Below are positions 44,432 through 52,494 of a DNA stretch of 64,000 nt, one piece after another. Below the pieces are notes generated by a model that ran no database searches, was not told the DNA's origin, and saw nothing but the letters and a program-made list of their open reading frames with translations. Both the position numbers and the translations under genes were made by a program. Source of the stretch: Flavobacterium ajazii (GTDB lineage: Bacteria; Bacteroidota; Bacteroidia; Flavobacteriales; Flavobacteriaceae); the NCBI RefSeq assembly GCF_010614725.1, contig NZ_JAAEHL010000005.1, positions 186,001 to 250,000 of the forward strand. Reading direction: 5' to 3'. Positions within the stretch are counted from its first letter, which is position 1. Each line of letters begins with the position of its first letter.

Positions 44432-45935
44432 AATAGCGCACTAAAATCTGGTTATCCAAACGGTTGATTTCTATTTGGCTTGAAATCATATCGTTGGTAA
44501 AATAATTGAACCGATCGAACTGATAATTGTAGAATTTCAGCCCCGGAACTTGTCTTTTTACATCGTTAAAAGTAGTTCCGAAACCGTTTATCGCAATCGT
44601 ATAGCCCCATTCTCCAAAAGAAGGAACATAGGCATGATACGCATCAACCTGTGGAAAAACCTGCATTACTGTTTTATTGATACACCAAAATGATTTTGGC
44701 GCAAAATAAGGCGAAGTAGTCTGAATGACAACAGCTGCATCCGGCTGTAAAATGGTTTTTATGGTTTGATAGAAGTTTAATGAATACAATTTTCCTAAAC
44801 TGTAATTGGAAGGATCCGGAAAATCAATAATTGCAACATCAAATTTTTCTGTACAGCTTTTTGCCCAAATGTAAGCATCAGTATTGATCACTGTAACTTT
44901 CGGATTATTCAATGAGTTTTTATTGAAATTCGTTAATACTGTATTGGTTTTAAAAAGCTTTGTCATTCCTTCATCCAAATCAACCAGAGTTACTTTTTCA
45001 ACCTCTTTGTATTTCAATATTTCACGAACCGCCAAACCATCTCCACCGCCCAGAACTAAAACGTTTTTTACCTTTTTAGCAATCGACATTGCAGGATGAA
45101 CCAAAGCTTCGTGATAGCGATATTCATCAGCAGAACTAAACTGCAGATTGTTGTTTAAATACAATCGGTAATCACTTTTATTATGTGTTAAAACAATTCG
45201 CTGATACGGAGTTGTATTGGTATAAATAATATTTTCTCCATACAATTTGCCTTCAGAATAAGCCAGAATAGAATCTGAAAAAACAAAAACGCTCAGCAAA
45301 AGCAGAAATGAAAAAATTGCTTTTACCCTTAAGAAATAAGGCTTTTTTAATTCATTCTTCAAAAGAAAACATAAAACAATGGCGATACTCACATTGATCA
45401 TTCCGAAGAAAAGCGACGTTCCCATTATGCCTAATTTCGGCACTAAAACCAATGGGAACAATATCGACGCCAGCAAAGCCCCGATATAATCAAAGGTAAA
45501 AACATTTGAAACCAGATCTTTGAATTCGACTCTGTCTTTTAAAATATTCATTAAAAGTGGAATCTCCAAACCGACCAAAAAACCGGTTACAAAAACAAAT
45601 AAATACAAGATAAACTGAAAGGATGCAACGCTTTCGAACAGTAAAAACAAAACTACCGAACTCAATCCGCCAATCAGTCCAACCAATATCTCAATCTCAA
45701 CAAAAGTGTTGAGCAGATTTTTATGGAAAAACTTTGAAAAAAAGGAGCCGATACCCATCGAAAACAGGTAAACTCCAATAATAAATGAAAATTGTTTTAC
45801 CGAATCGCCCAATAAATAACTTGCCAGTGTTCCTGCAACCAATTCGTAAATGAGTCCGCAGGTGGCGATTATAAAGACAGCAAACAGTAAAAGAAATTCA
45901 AACCTGAGAAACTTTTTACCCATGAATTGCGGCAC
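44403..45935 (-). CDS. Membrane-fused spermidine-synthase-like aminopropyltransferase
   Basis: A 510-residue protein with about seven hydrophobic helices (to about 215) followed by a spermidine-synthase-type domain. The domain has the SAM/dcSAM loop VLVLGGGDGLAVREIL near 285, VDLDEGM, NTDAYIWA and the catalytic-type FDVAIIDFPDPSNYSLGKLYS near 358, close to the DxxDP of aminopropyltransferases. It should transfer an aminopropyl group from decarboxylated AdoMet to an acceptor at the membrane; acceptor unknown. ATG 45923 (MGKKFLRF) is an alternative start. It overlaps DUF350 upstream and the FAD oxidase downstream. Confidence 0.9.
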   Translation of the reverse strand: MPQFMGKKFLRFEFLLLFAVFIIATCGLIYELVAGTLASYLLGDSVKQFSFIIGVYLFSMGIGSFFSKFFHKNLLNTFVEIEILVGLIGGLSSVVLFLLFESVASFQFILYLFVFVTGFLVGLEIPLLMNILKDRVEFKDLVSNVFTFDYIGALLASILFPLVLVPKLGIMGTSLFFGMINVSIAIVLCFLLKNELKKPYFLRVKAIFSFLLLLSVFVFSDSILAYSEGKLYGENIIYTNTTPYQRIVLTHNKSDYRLYLNNNLQFSSADEYRYHEALVHPAMSIAKKVKNVLVLGGGDGLAVREILKYKEVEKVTLVDLDEGMTKLFKTNTVLTNFNKNSLNNPKVTVINTDAYIWAKSCTEKFDVAIIDFPDPSNYSLGKLYSLNFYQTIKTILQPDAAVVIQTTSPYFAPKSFWCINKTVMQVFPQVDAYHAYVPSFGEWGYTIAINGFGTTFNDVKRQVPGLKFYNYQFDRFNYFTNDMISSQIEINRLDNQILVRYFDEEWGKLQ

Positions 45936-46131
45936 TAATAATCATGGAGATTCCAATGATAAAAGCTGCCAGAACAATCGCAACAGCAATGTTATTTTTT
46001 TCTACAACTTCTTTCCATGTTTTCTCAGGAGTAAGTCTTTCGATGATAAAGTATCCGATTAATAAGATGACTATTCCTAAAAAAGAATAAATAATAGAAT
46101 TAACTATTGGCTGTGCGTGAATATATTCCAT
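45916..46131 (-). CDS. DUF350 family membrane protein
   Basis: A 71-residue protein with two helices (about 12-30 and 48-68) and a charged link (ERLTPEKTWKEVVEKNN). This matches the short DUF350 unit (YjfL type), which from memory co-occurs with spermidine synthase, AdoMet decarboxylase and DUF4178 genes in other bacteria, including a mycobacterial cluster. Function unknown; likely an inner-membrane scaffold. Its stop overlaps the start of the aminopropyltransferase gene by 20 bases. Confidence 0.85.
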   Translation of the reverse strand: MEYIHAQPIVNSIIYSFLGIVILLIGYFIIERLTPEKTWKEVVEKNNIAVAIVLAAFIIGISMIISAAIHG

Positions 46132-46142
46132 ATTGTTAAATT

Positions 46143-46322
46143 TTATTTGTGATAAAAACGGTTATAGGATGTACGGCTTCCCGTAGACTTGTAACTTTCG
46201 GTAGATTCGCAGTCGCAGATACGGTTTCCGGCAAGAGCAAAATAAATATAAACCCCAAAGCAAAAAAATCCAATTGCCAATGGAGCCCAGTTGTTGGTAA
46301 AGAAATCCGAAATTCTTTTCAT
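46143..46322 (-). CDS. Small 59-residue membrane protein of the polyamine operon
   Basis: ATG 46322 to TAA at 46143-46145 encodes 59 residues. There is one helix (about 14-32, WAPLAIGFFCFGVYIYFALAG), then RICDCES and a polar tail rich in Ser, Tyr and Thr. It fits exactly between the DUF4178 gene (six-base gap) and DUF350 (eleven-base gap), so it is very probably real. The tail CDC could bind a metal or make a disulfide. I do not recognise the family. Confidence 0.7.
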   Translation of the reverse strand: MKRISDFFTNNWAPLAIGFFCFGVYIYFALAGNRICDCESTESYKSTGSRTSYNRFYHK

Positions 46323-46328
46323 ATTGAC

Positions 46329-47558
46329 TTATTCGTATGTAGAGTACGAGCTGTCTGCCCATCTCTCTTTTTCAAATTGATTTTTAAAAAAACGTATGAT
46401 GAAGAAAATTACAATCATACCGATAACCACGATCCAGACATTTCGGTTTGAAGGCTCATTCCAGACTACATTTACATGCATTTCACTGTTAGAAATATCT
46501 TCCGGCGCTTTCATCGGTGTAATCAAAAGGTGATATTTTCCTCCTTTTACCCCACAAATATTAAATTTCTCAGACTGGCTTCCTTCTGTCCAGGATTCCC
46601 CATCCGAATAACCATAATAGTATTCGATGTCCTTGTTGGCGTAAATTTCGTCGTTGGTATCTTCATTCACTAATGCAACATTTAAGTTTGCCCATGAATT
46701 ATTGACACCCGTTGAAACCTTAATCGTCAACGGAGCCGAAGCACCATTGAGCACAAACGACGGACTGGTAACTTCTTTATTATCAAATTCGCTGAATTTA
46801 ATTGTACTGTTAAAAACATTCTGTTCCACCTGATCTTTATAAATATACCAGTTTGCGGTTATAATCAGCAAAGCAAAAAGGCAGAAAACAACAGCTGTAT
46901 TTCTAAGATCAAAACGGTATGGCTGAATCATACTGACTCCTGACTGATACGGCAGCGTGATTCCCGGAAAAGCTTTCTTTATTTCGCTTTTTCTGATATA
47001 TTCTCCATGAAAAGCTGTTTGTACATTGTTCATTTTTTCTACCGAAACAATGTAGGGAGGATTTATAAATTCAGCAAGATGTGCCAGTTTATTAACCGGA
47101 ATCTCAAAATCAAAAAATCCCTGCGCATTCACTATTTCAGCATCCGAATGTTCGAATAAATCATAATCTTTACCATCATAATTCAGAACTTTGGTACGTT
47201 TCTTTAAATCATCAATCTTTTTCATTTCGGTAAGCATCATCCAATGCCCGTTTGAAAGCGACAAGTAAAGAAACTCTTTTACATCATTTTGCAGAATAAA
47301 CTCTGTCCATCTGTAATCAGGATGCACTCTTTTTCTCAAAATACCGGTTACTTTGTACTGACTTCCATTTAAAAAACCAGTATCGCCAATAGCCAGCGGA
47401 ATAACTTCTGATTCAGCTTTATATTGTGACTTTCTGCAAAATTTCCCTTCATCATCACCTACATACAAGCTTCGACATTTAGGACAAACAAAATTGAGTA
47501 CTTCAAAACCAACCTCTAATTCGGTTTCTGTATTACAATCGTAACAAGGAATTTTCAT
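46329..47558 (-). CDS. DUF4178 protein with zinc ribbon and two membrane helices
   Basis: A 409-residue protein. The N-terminus has a CxxC...CxxC zinc ribbon (CYDCNTE at 5-11, CPKCRS near 30). Two DUF4178-like beta domains follow (about 50-130 and 140-215), then a helix near 227-246 (FCLFALLIITANWYI), a periplasm-like beta domain (FVLNGASAPLTIKVS) and a last helix (VWIVVIGMIVIFFII). From memory, DUF4178 proteins are linked to DUF350 and spermidine-synthase genes; what they do is not known. It starts three bases after speD ends. Confidence 0.85.
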   Translation of the reverse strand: MKIPCYDCNTETELEVGFEVLNFVCPKCRSLYVGDDEGKFCRKSQYKAESEVIPLAIGDTGFLNGSQYKVTGILRKRVHPDYRWTEFILQNDVKEFLYLSLSNGHWMMLTEMKKIDDLKKRTKVLNYDGKDYDLFEHSDAEIVNAQGFFDFEIPVNKLAHLAEFINPPYIVSVEKMNNVQTAFHGEYIRKSEIKKAFPGITLPYQSGVSMIQPYRFDLRNTAVVFCLFALLIITANWYIYKDQVEQNVFNSTIKFSEFDNKEVTSPSFVLNGASAPLTIKVSTGVNNSWANLNVALVNEDTNDEIYANKDIEYYYGYSDGESWTEGSQSEKFNICGVKGGKYHLLITPMKAPEDISNSEMHVNVVWNEPSNRNVWIVVIGMIVIFFIIRFFKNQFEKERWADSSYSTYE

Positions 47559-47561
47559 GTT

Positions 47562-47924
47562 TTATCGGTTAATTTCAAAATCCTTAATAATTTTCGCTTC
47601 AAAATAAGCAATATAATCGGCCACGACACTGCGAACCTTATGCGAGTTATCCTGAAGATAATTGCACAAATAAACATCCAAAGTCAACTGATTGTATTCT
47701 GGCCAGGTATGTATACAAATATGGGATTCTTTAAGGCAGAACGAAATGGTAAAACTGTTATTTTCAAAATCATGCACCACTACTCCAACCTTCTCTAAAC
47801 CGTACTTCTCTAAAATAGAATTTGTTACCACAACAAAATCATTACTGGCTGTAAGTTTCTCCGTCTTGTCAACATGTAAAGTAACCAGTTTATGCAGTCC
47901 CGGTGAATAAGGCGGTAAATCCAT
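47562..47924 (-). CDS. speD: S-adenosylmethionine decarboxylase proenzyme (SpeD type)
   Basis: A pyruvoyl-dependent enzyme that makes decarboxylated AdoMet, the aminopropyl donor. The start is ATG 47924; the preceding TTG at 47927 is an unlikely alternative. The 120 residues carry the processing site in KESHICIHTWPEY (Glu-Ser, the Ser becoming pyruvate) and LDVYLCNY with the family Cys. Length matches the short bacterial type. It is the first gene of the minus-strand operon that includes the aminopropyltransferase, so the two form a donor-transferase pair. Confidence 0.92.
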   Translation of the reverse strand: MDLPPYSPGLHKLVTLHVDKTEKLTASNDFVVVTNSILEKYGLEKVGVVVHDFENNSFTISFCLKESHICIHTWPEYNQLTLDVYLCNYLQDNSHKVRSVVADYIAYFEAKIIKDFEINR

Positions 47925-47948
47925 CAATTATTTATATAACTCAGGTGC

Positions 47949-47956
47949 CAAATATA
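47949..47956 (-). promoter_or_regulatory. Candidate -7 box for the speD operon
   Basis: Minus strand reads TATATTTG, matching TAnnTTTG, 24 bases before the speD start; the -33 element is not distinct. Confidence 0.45.
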
Positions 47957-48070
47957 TAATAATTTCTCTAATAAAATAATGTGAAAATAGATTTCCAAAA
48001 TCATTTATCGACTCACGAATAGAGACTATATAATTGAGTTTTTTTGAATTTTCAGGCAGCAGAAATTTAG

Positions 48071-48161
48071 TTTTCAAAACACCCTTAGTCCCGCTATCCA
48101 TTTTATCTTTTGTGGCGAACCCCGCCACAAAAGGATATCATTTCTATCGGGCTGAATTAGA
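48071..48161 (+). repeat. Dispersed hairpin repeat, copy B
   Basis: Second copy of the element, with the intact TTTTGTGGCG / CGCCACAAAA stem. It lies upstream of speD; together with copy A it brackets the polyamine operon and the following lipoprotein gene. Confidence 0.85.
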
Positions 48162-48221
48162 AATTCTATTCATCAATTTTCAACTATTCATTTATTATTT
48201 TAATGATATGTCTGAAAAAAC

Positions 48222-48250
48222 AAAACTCCCATCATCGACGGGAGTTTTTA
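48222..48250. terminator. Terminator after lipocalin-like gene
   Basis: AAAACTCCC / GGGAGTTTTT arms around ATCATCGAC, immediately after the stop of the minus-strand gene ending at 48276; it may also function on the plus strand. Confidence 0.75.
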
Positions 48251-48275
48251 GAATTAAAAATGAAATCCTTTATAA

Positions 48276-48728
48276 TTAGTTTCTTTCAAATACCAAGTAG
48301 TCTGATGGGCCATCATCATCTATATCAGCAACTTCAACCTTTGTATCACTAATACTAATAATATCCCAATCCTCGTTAAGTACTCTAAAACTTTGTGGGT
48401 TAGCAAAATAAAGATTCAGATCCAGATCAGTATCCGGTGGAGTGTCATGTTCATCATCTGATGTAACGGACCAAGATCCTGAATAAGTTTGGTCATTACC
48501 GTTTACAGCTAATACATTCCCATTACTAAAAGTAAAATTATAGCCGGCAAAATCGGCAGTTTTGTTAACACCACTATCTTCAAATTTTGTAATTCTCCAT
48601 GTACCAACTGTAAGAACAGAAATTGCAGGCGTAGGATCTGTATTAAGTGATTTGTCATCGTCATTGTCACAAGAAGTGGTTAAAACACTTACGGCTAAAA
48701 AGGCTAAGGCAAAAATTTTTTTTGTCAT
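48276..48728 (-). CDS. Lipocalin-like lipoprotein
   Basis: A 150-residue lipoprotein (signal ending in VLTTSC, then acidic DNDDDKS). The barrel-like remainder starts with VLTVGTWRITKFEDSGVN, the usual opening of Bacteroidota lipocalin-like lipoproteins, and continues with FTFSNGNVLAVNGNDQTYSGSWSV. Function unknown. The acidic residues after the lipid Cys may direct it to the cell surface. Confidence 0.8.
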   Translation of the reverse strand: MTKKIFALAFLAVSVLTTSCDNDDDKSLNTDPTPAISVLTVGTWRITKFEDSGVNKTADFAGYNFTFSNGNVLAVNGNDQTYSGSWSVTSDDEHDTPPDTDLDLNLYFANPQSFRVLNEDWDIISISDTKVEVADIDDDGPSDYLVFERN

Positions 48729-48780
48729 GATAAAAGTAATTAAATTTATTATTTTATTTCGTGCAATACGTAAAGACCAT

Positions 48781-48862
48781 TTTTCTGCAGCCTTTACTTT
48801 GCTTCTGTATATATAACCCCTGTTATGTTTACATCCCTACCATAAATATTTATTTTTTATTA
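48781..48862 (+). repeat. Duplicated sigma-gene promoter region, copy 1 (degenerate)
   Basis: About 80 bases that align with 50914-50995 at roughly three of four positions, including CTTTGC, TCTG, TATA, CTGTTA, CATCCCTACC and AAATATTTATTTT. The -7 box is degenerate (TTACTTTG) and there is no gene behind it on this strand. The LTA-synthase-type gene lies between the two copies. Confidence 0.7.
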
Positions 48863-48897
48863 AAAAATTAATCCGCAGGAATATCAGTATTATATTT

Positions 48898-50856
48898 TTA
48901 TTTAAGCATTTTATTTGTAAAGAGATAATCGGCTGTTTGGTACCAGGCTATTGTTTCATCTAAAAATGATTTGTCTATCTTTAATGGTCTCAGATTGTTG
49001 TTGGTTTTATCCCAGCTGTAAAAGGCCTGTTTTTTCTGGTCACTTAAAATCATTACGTTATTCTTTTTCATCAGTACCAATTTACGATAAGTGCCCAAAA
49101 GCGACCGCTCTTCAAAATCTTTACTAAGAACATTTTTTCCAAAAAAATCAGACTCATAATTCCATCTAAAAAGGGAAAACAAAGTAGGAAAAAGATCTAT
49201 CTGAGAACATTGTTTACTTATTTTTTGATTAGGTTCATCAGGAAAGTTTACAATAAAGGCGGGTATGTGGTAACTTGCCACATCAATTTCATCTTTCCCT
49301 GCACTGCTGGCGCAATGATCAGCGATTATTACAAAAACAGTATTTTTGAACCAGGGCTTTGTTTGGGCTTTTGCGAACATTTTGCGTAAAGCAAAATCAG
49401 TATATTTTACCGCACCAGAACGACCTGTACCCGAAGGTATATCTATTTTCCCTTCGGGATAAGTATAGGGTCTGTGATTAGAGGTCGTCATTACAAAATT
49501 AAAGAACGGTTTTTTAGCAGCGTATTGCTTATCGGCCACTGAAAGCATTTTATTAAAAATATCTTCGTCGCAAATACCCCATGCATTTTCAAAAGTAACT
49601 TCGCTGTCTTCAATATTGTTTCGGGTCGCATTTATAGCATCGTTTAATATACTTCCTCTACCACGATCATAAATATTGAATCCGTTACCACCAAAGTAAT
49701 CGTTCATATTATCAAAATAACCATCTCCACCGTAAAAAAAGTTACTGTCATACCCTTTTAATCTAAATACGCTGTTTACCGTATAAAGACCTGTGTTTTC
49801 GGGTCTTTTTATAATACTCTGACCAGGAGTGGGCGGTATGCAAAGTGTCACGGCTTCCATACCCCTTACTGTTCTGGTACCTGTGGCGTACAGATTACTA
49901 AAAAAAATACTTTTTTGTGCCAGACTGTCTAAAAATGGAGTGATTTTCTCTTTGTTACCAAACTCCTGCATAAATTTGCCGCTAAGACTTTCCACCAGTA
50001 TGAATACTATATTTCTGTTTTCTTCAGATGAAAGACTATCTGTAATCCTCCGGTGTATAGAAAAACCTTTACCTATATAATTTACGTTGGCACCATTTAA
50101 CTTACTTTTTACAATGCCAAAAGCTTTTTTATCATCGATAGAAGTATAAAAATCCCGATACTCCATTTGATTATTCCTAAATGCAGCGAAAAAAGAATAT
50201 ATACCCGATTTTGATATTTCCGAATTATATCGGTTAGAACTCCACTCCGCCTGATTATTGGTTATAAAAACAGTGAAGAAGAGTCCTGTCAATAAGGTTC
50301 CTGCCAAAAGAATTAATCTTGACTTTACCCCTGCCTTACAGGTAAATGTATTTTGAAAAGCTGCCTGTTTATAAAACAGAAACAGTACTCCCAAAGTTGT
50401 TGACAATACACCTCCAATTAACAATGGCAACGGATAGGACTCTTCTATATTGGCAATCACTTCGTGCGTATAAATAAGATAATCAACTGCAATGAAATTA
50501 AATCGGGTCTTAAACTCATCCCAAAAGGTAAACTCAGCAAAAAAGGTAAATACCAGTATAAAAATGGTTATTGCCGTAAATCCCCAAACTAAAACTTTAT
50601 CTCCTCTGCTTCCTGTCCATCTGTCAGGAAATACAGAAAAGTAAATAACTGCAGGAAAACTTATGAAAGTTATAGTTCCGATATCAAAAAAAAGACCCGT
50701 AAAAAGCGTTCTTAAAAAATTTACAATATTCCATGAAACTTCGTCATATTGCCAGATAAAAAAGCTTATTCGTAATAGCAGTGATACAACTAAAAACCAA
50801 AGCACAAAATTGAATAGTAAAGAAAACCTTTTAGGGATCGTAAATTTTTTAACCAT
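48898..50856 (-). CDS. LTA-synthase-type membrane phosphotransferase
   Basis: A 652-residue protein with about five N-terminal helices and a C-terminal alkaline-phosphatase-superfamily domain. The domain shows NIVFILVESLSGKFMQEFG (metal Glu), the nucleophile region TGTRTVRGMEA (Thr), DHCASSAG (metal Asp/His) and YHIPAFIV. In Gram-positives such enzymes polymerise lipoteichoic acid; in Gram-negatives they transfer phosphoglycerol or phosphoethanolamine to envelope glycans. The product here is not known. It is flanked by the two copies of the ~80-base repeat, and is divergent from the FecI-type sigma gene. Confidence 0.9.
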   Translation of the reverse strand: MVKKFTIPKRFSLLFNFVLWFLVVSLLLRISFFIWQYDEVSWNIVNFLRTLFTGLFFDIGTITFISFPAVIYFSVFPDRWTGSRGDKVLVWGFTAITIFILVFTFFAEFTFWDEFKTRFNFIAVDYLIYTHEVIANIEESYPLPLLIGGVLSTTLGVLFLFYKQAAFQNTFTCKAGVKSRLILLAGTLLTGLFFTVFITNNQAEWSSNRYNSEISKSGIYSFFAAFRNNQMEYRDFYTSIDDKKAFGIVKSKLNGANVNYIGKGFSIHRRITDSLSSEENRNIVFILVESLSGKFMQEFGNKEKITPFLDSLAQKSIFFSNLYATGTRTVRGMEAVTLCIPPTPGQSIIKRPENTGLYTVNSVFRLKGYDSNFFYGGDGYFDNMNDYFGGNGFNIYDRGRGSILNDAINATRNNIEDSEVTFENAWGICDEDIFNKMLSVADKQYAAKKPFFNFVMTTSNHRPYTYPEGKIDIPSGTGRSGAVKYTDFALRKMFAKAQTKPWFKNTVFVIIADHCASSAGKDEIDVASYHIPAFIVNFPDEPNQKISKQCSQIDLFPTLFSLFRWNYESDFFGKNVLSKDFEERSLLGTYRKLVLMKKNNVMILSDQKKQAFYSWDKTNNNLRPLKIDKSFLDETIAWYQTADYLFTNKMLK

Positions 50857-50913
50857 AACCGAACTAAATTAATTATTGATTCATTTTTATTTAGAAAAAA
50901 GCAAATAAGGGTG

Positions 50914-50995
50914 TTTTGAGTTACCCTATCTTTGCATCTGAGTATACAACCGCTGTTACATTATCATCCCTACCCGAAATATTTATTTTATTTTT
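50914..50995 (+). repeat. Duplicated sigma-gene promoter region, copy 2 (functional)
   Basis: The intact copy. It contains TATCTTTG (50927-50934), an exact TAnnTTTG box, and the leader of the sigma gene. Compared with copy 1 at 48781-48862. Confidence 0.7.
50927..50934 (+). promoter_or_regulatory. Sigma-gene -7 box TATCTTTG
   Basis: Exact TAnnTTTG. A TTG inside it (50932) could be read as a start, which is impossible if this is the promoter; so the start is ATG 51049. Confidence 0.65.
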
Positions 50996-51006
50996 CAGGT
51001 AGGGAT
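50966..51006 (+). promoter_or_regulatory. Hairpin in the sigma-gene leader
   Basis: ATCCCTACC (50966-50974) and GGTAGGGAT (50998-51006) form a perfect nine-pair stem with a 23-base AT-rich loop, 43 bases before the ATG. A regulatory role is inference. Confidence 0.5.
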
Positions 51007-51048
51007 TTTATCAGACCAGGGGTTACACTTATATCTAAGGTTACATTT

Positions 51049-51570
51049 ATGTCAAAAAAAGAAATTTACAATACCTGCAGCGAGAATCATTTTTCCCTAT
51101 TTTTTAAAAGCCACGAAAAAGCGCTCCGTAATTTTCTATATTACAAATTTGGCAACGAAGATCAGGCGTATGATACTGCGCAGGAAGCTTTCATCAAATT
51201 ATGGCAAAATTGCAGCAGTATTCCGTGGGAAAAAGCAAAATCTTATCTCTATACAGTAGCATTTAATAAATCACTAAAGGTAGTCGCCCATCAAAAAGTA
51301 GTTCTTAATTATGTGCAGCAATCGCAGCCAGTTATAGCTACAAACGAAAGCCCTGAATTTGTACTTGAAGAAGAACAATTCAGGCAAAAGCTATTAAAAG
51401 CTATTGATGATCTTAACGAAACACAAAAAATTGCTTTTTTAATGCACCGTATCGACAAAATTCCTCAAAAAGAAATTGCAGTCGCATTGGGAATCAGTGT
51501 AAAAGCAGTAGAAAAAAGACTTCATCTGGCCATGCTTGCACTAAAGAAAAACATAGAAAATTTCAGGTAA
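51049..51570 (+). CDS. FecI-type ECF sigma factor
   Basis: A 173-residue extracytoplasmic-function sigma factor. Region 2 has LRNFLYYKFGNEDQAYDTAQ and EAFIKLWQN; region 4 has LNETQKIAFLMHRIDKIPQKEI... and the HTH KEIAVALGISVKAVEKRLHLAML. It is followed by an anti-sigma FecR and a TonB-dependent receptor with an STN-type domain, the standard FecI/FecR cell-surface signalling module. The start is ATG 51049 because the upstream TTG lies in the -7 box. Confidence 0.93.
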   Translation: MSKKEIYNTCSENHFSLFFKSHEKALRNFLYYKFGNEDQAYDTAQEAFIKLWQNCSSIPWEKAKSYLYTVAFNKSLKVVAHQKVVLNYVQQSQPVIATNESPEFVLEEEQFRQKLLKAIDDLNETQKIAFLMHRIDKIPQKEIAVALGISVKAVEKRLHLAMLALKKNIENFR

Positions 51571-51594
51571 CTGAAAACAAAAAAATAGTACGTT

Positions 51595-52491
51595 ATGAAA
51601 GAGGATCATTATTTATCACGTTTGCTTAGCAACAATTTGTCTGAAGACGAAAAACAGGCTTTAGGCAAAGATATTGACTGGCAAATGTTTGAAAAAATAA
51701 AAGAACATTCCGCACAACTGAGTGTGTCGCAGAGAGAACCCGGCAATATGCTGCAAACCGTTTTAGCGGCCCCTAAAAAGAAATCGTTGTTTAAAACGCA
51801 TTCTTTTCAATGGATGGCAGCGGCAGCAATGTTGCTATTATTCACAGGAATTGGATTTTTATTCTTAAAAGACTCACAAACATCCATTTATGCAGCCAGA
51901 GGAACTGAGAAAACATTTTTACTCCCTGACGGATCTCAGGTGAGCCTGAATTCTGATTCGGAAATCAATTTTGATAAATCAGACTGGCAAAAAAATCGAA
52001 CGCTTAGTCTAACGGGGGAAGCCTATTTTAAAGTTGTTAAAGGAAGTAAATTCAGTGTTATAACACCAACCGGGATTGTTCAGGTCTTGGGGACACAATT
52101 TAATGTGCGATCCCGCAGTCAAAGAATGGATGTAGCCTGTTACGAAGGCAGGGTGAGAGTTAGTGAAGAAAATAAAGAAGAAATAGTGACCCCGGGCAAA
52201 ATGGTTACCATAAACAAAGGCAGCTGGATCGTAAACAAAGTAACTGTAAACCAGCCTGAATGGACTGCCAATCAAATTATTTTTCGTGCTGATTTGCTCA
52301 ACGAAGTTACTGCTGAACTGGAACGCAAATATAATGTTACAATTAAAGTCAATAAAGTGCACATCAACAAAGAATATACCGGTACTGTACCGGCAGATAA
52401 TTTAGACATAGCCCTAAAGATTATTGAAGAAACCTTTAACCTTAAGAGAACCCAACTCGCAGATGGCAGTTATGAATTAATGAAGAAGTAA
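51595..52491 (+). CDS. FecR-type anti-sigma factor
   Basis: A 298-residue inner-membrane anti-sigma protein. The cytoplasmic N-part (1-84) is followed by one helix (about 85-103, WMAAAAMLLLFTGIGFLFL) and a periplasmic FecR domain with TEKTFLLPDGSQVSLNSDSEI near 105-125, SLTGEAYFKV and ACYEGRVRVS; the C-terminal DUF4974-like part (LNEVTAELERKYNVTIKV) is typical of Bacteroidota. It transmits the signal from the receptor to the sigma factor. Confidence 0.93.
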   Translation: MKEDHYLSRLLSNNLSEDEKQALGKDIDWQMFEKIKEHSAQLSVSQREPGNMLQTVLAAPKKKSLFKTHSFQWMAAAAMLLLFTGIGFLFLKDSQTSIYAARGTEKTFLLPDGSQVSLNSDSEINFDKSDWQKNRTLSLTGEAYFKVVKGSKFSVITPTGIVQVLGTQFNVRSRSQRMDVACYEGRVRVSEENKEEIVTPGKMVTINKGSWIVNKVTVNQPEWTANQIIFRADLLNEVTAELERKYNVTIKVNKVHINKEYTGTVPADNLDIALKIIEETFNLKRTQLADGSYELMKK

Positions 52492-52494
52492 AAA

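Larger units (their letters stand above)
47928..48275. other. Intergenic region upstream of speD
   Basis: About 350 bases. It holds the candidate speD promoter (47949-47956), dispersed repeat copy B (48071-48161) and, at its end, the terminator of the lipocalin-like gene (48222-48250). No convincing coding sequence is seen in it. Confidence 0.6.

Noticed and set aside
50932..51048. N-terminally extended sigma factor from TTG 50932
   Set aside because: The codon lies inside the -7 box TATCTTTG, so it cannot be on the mRNA.
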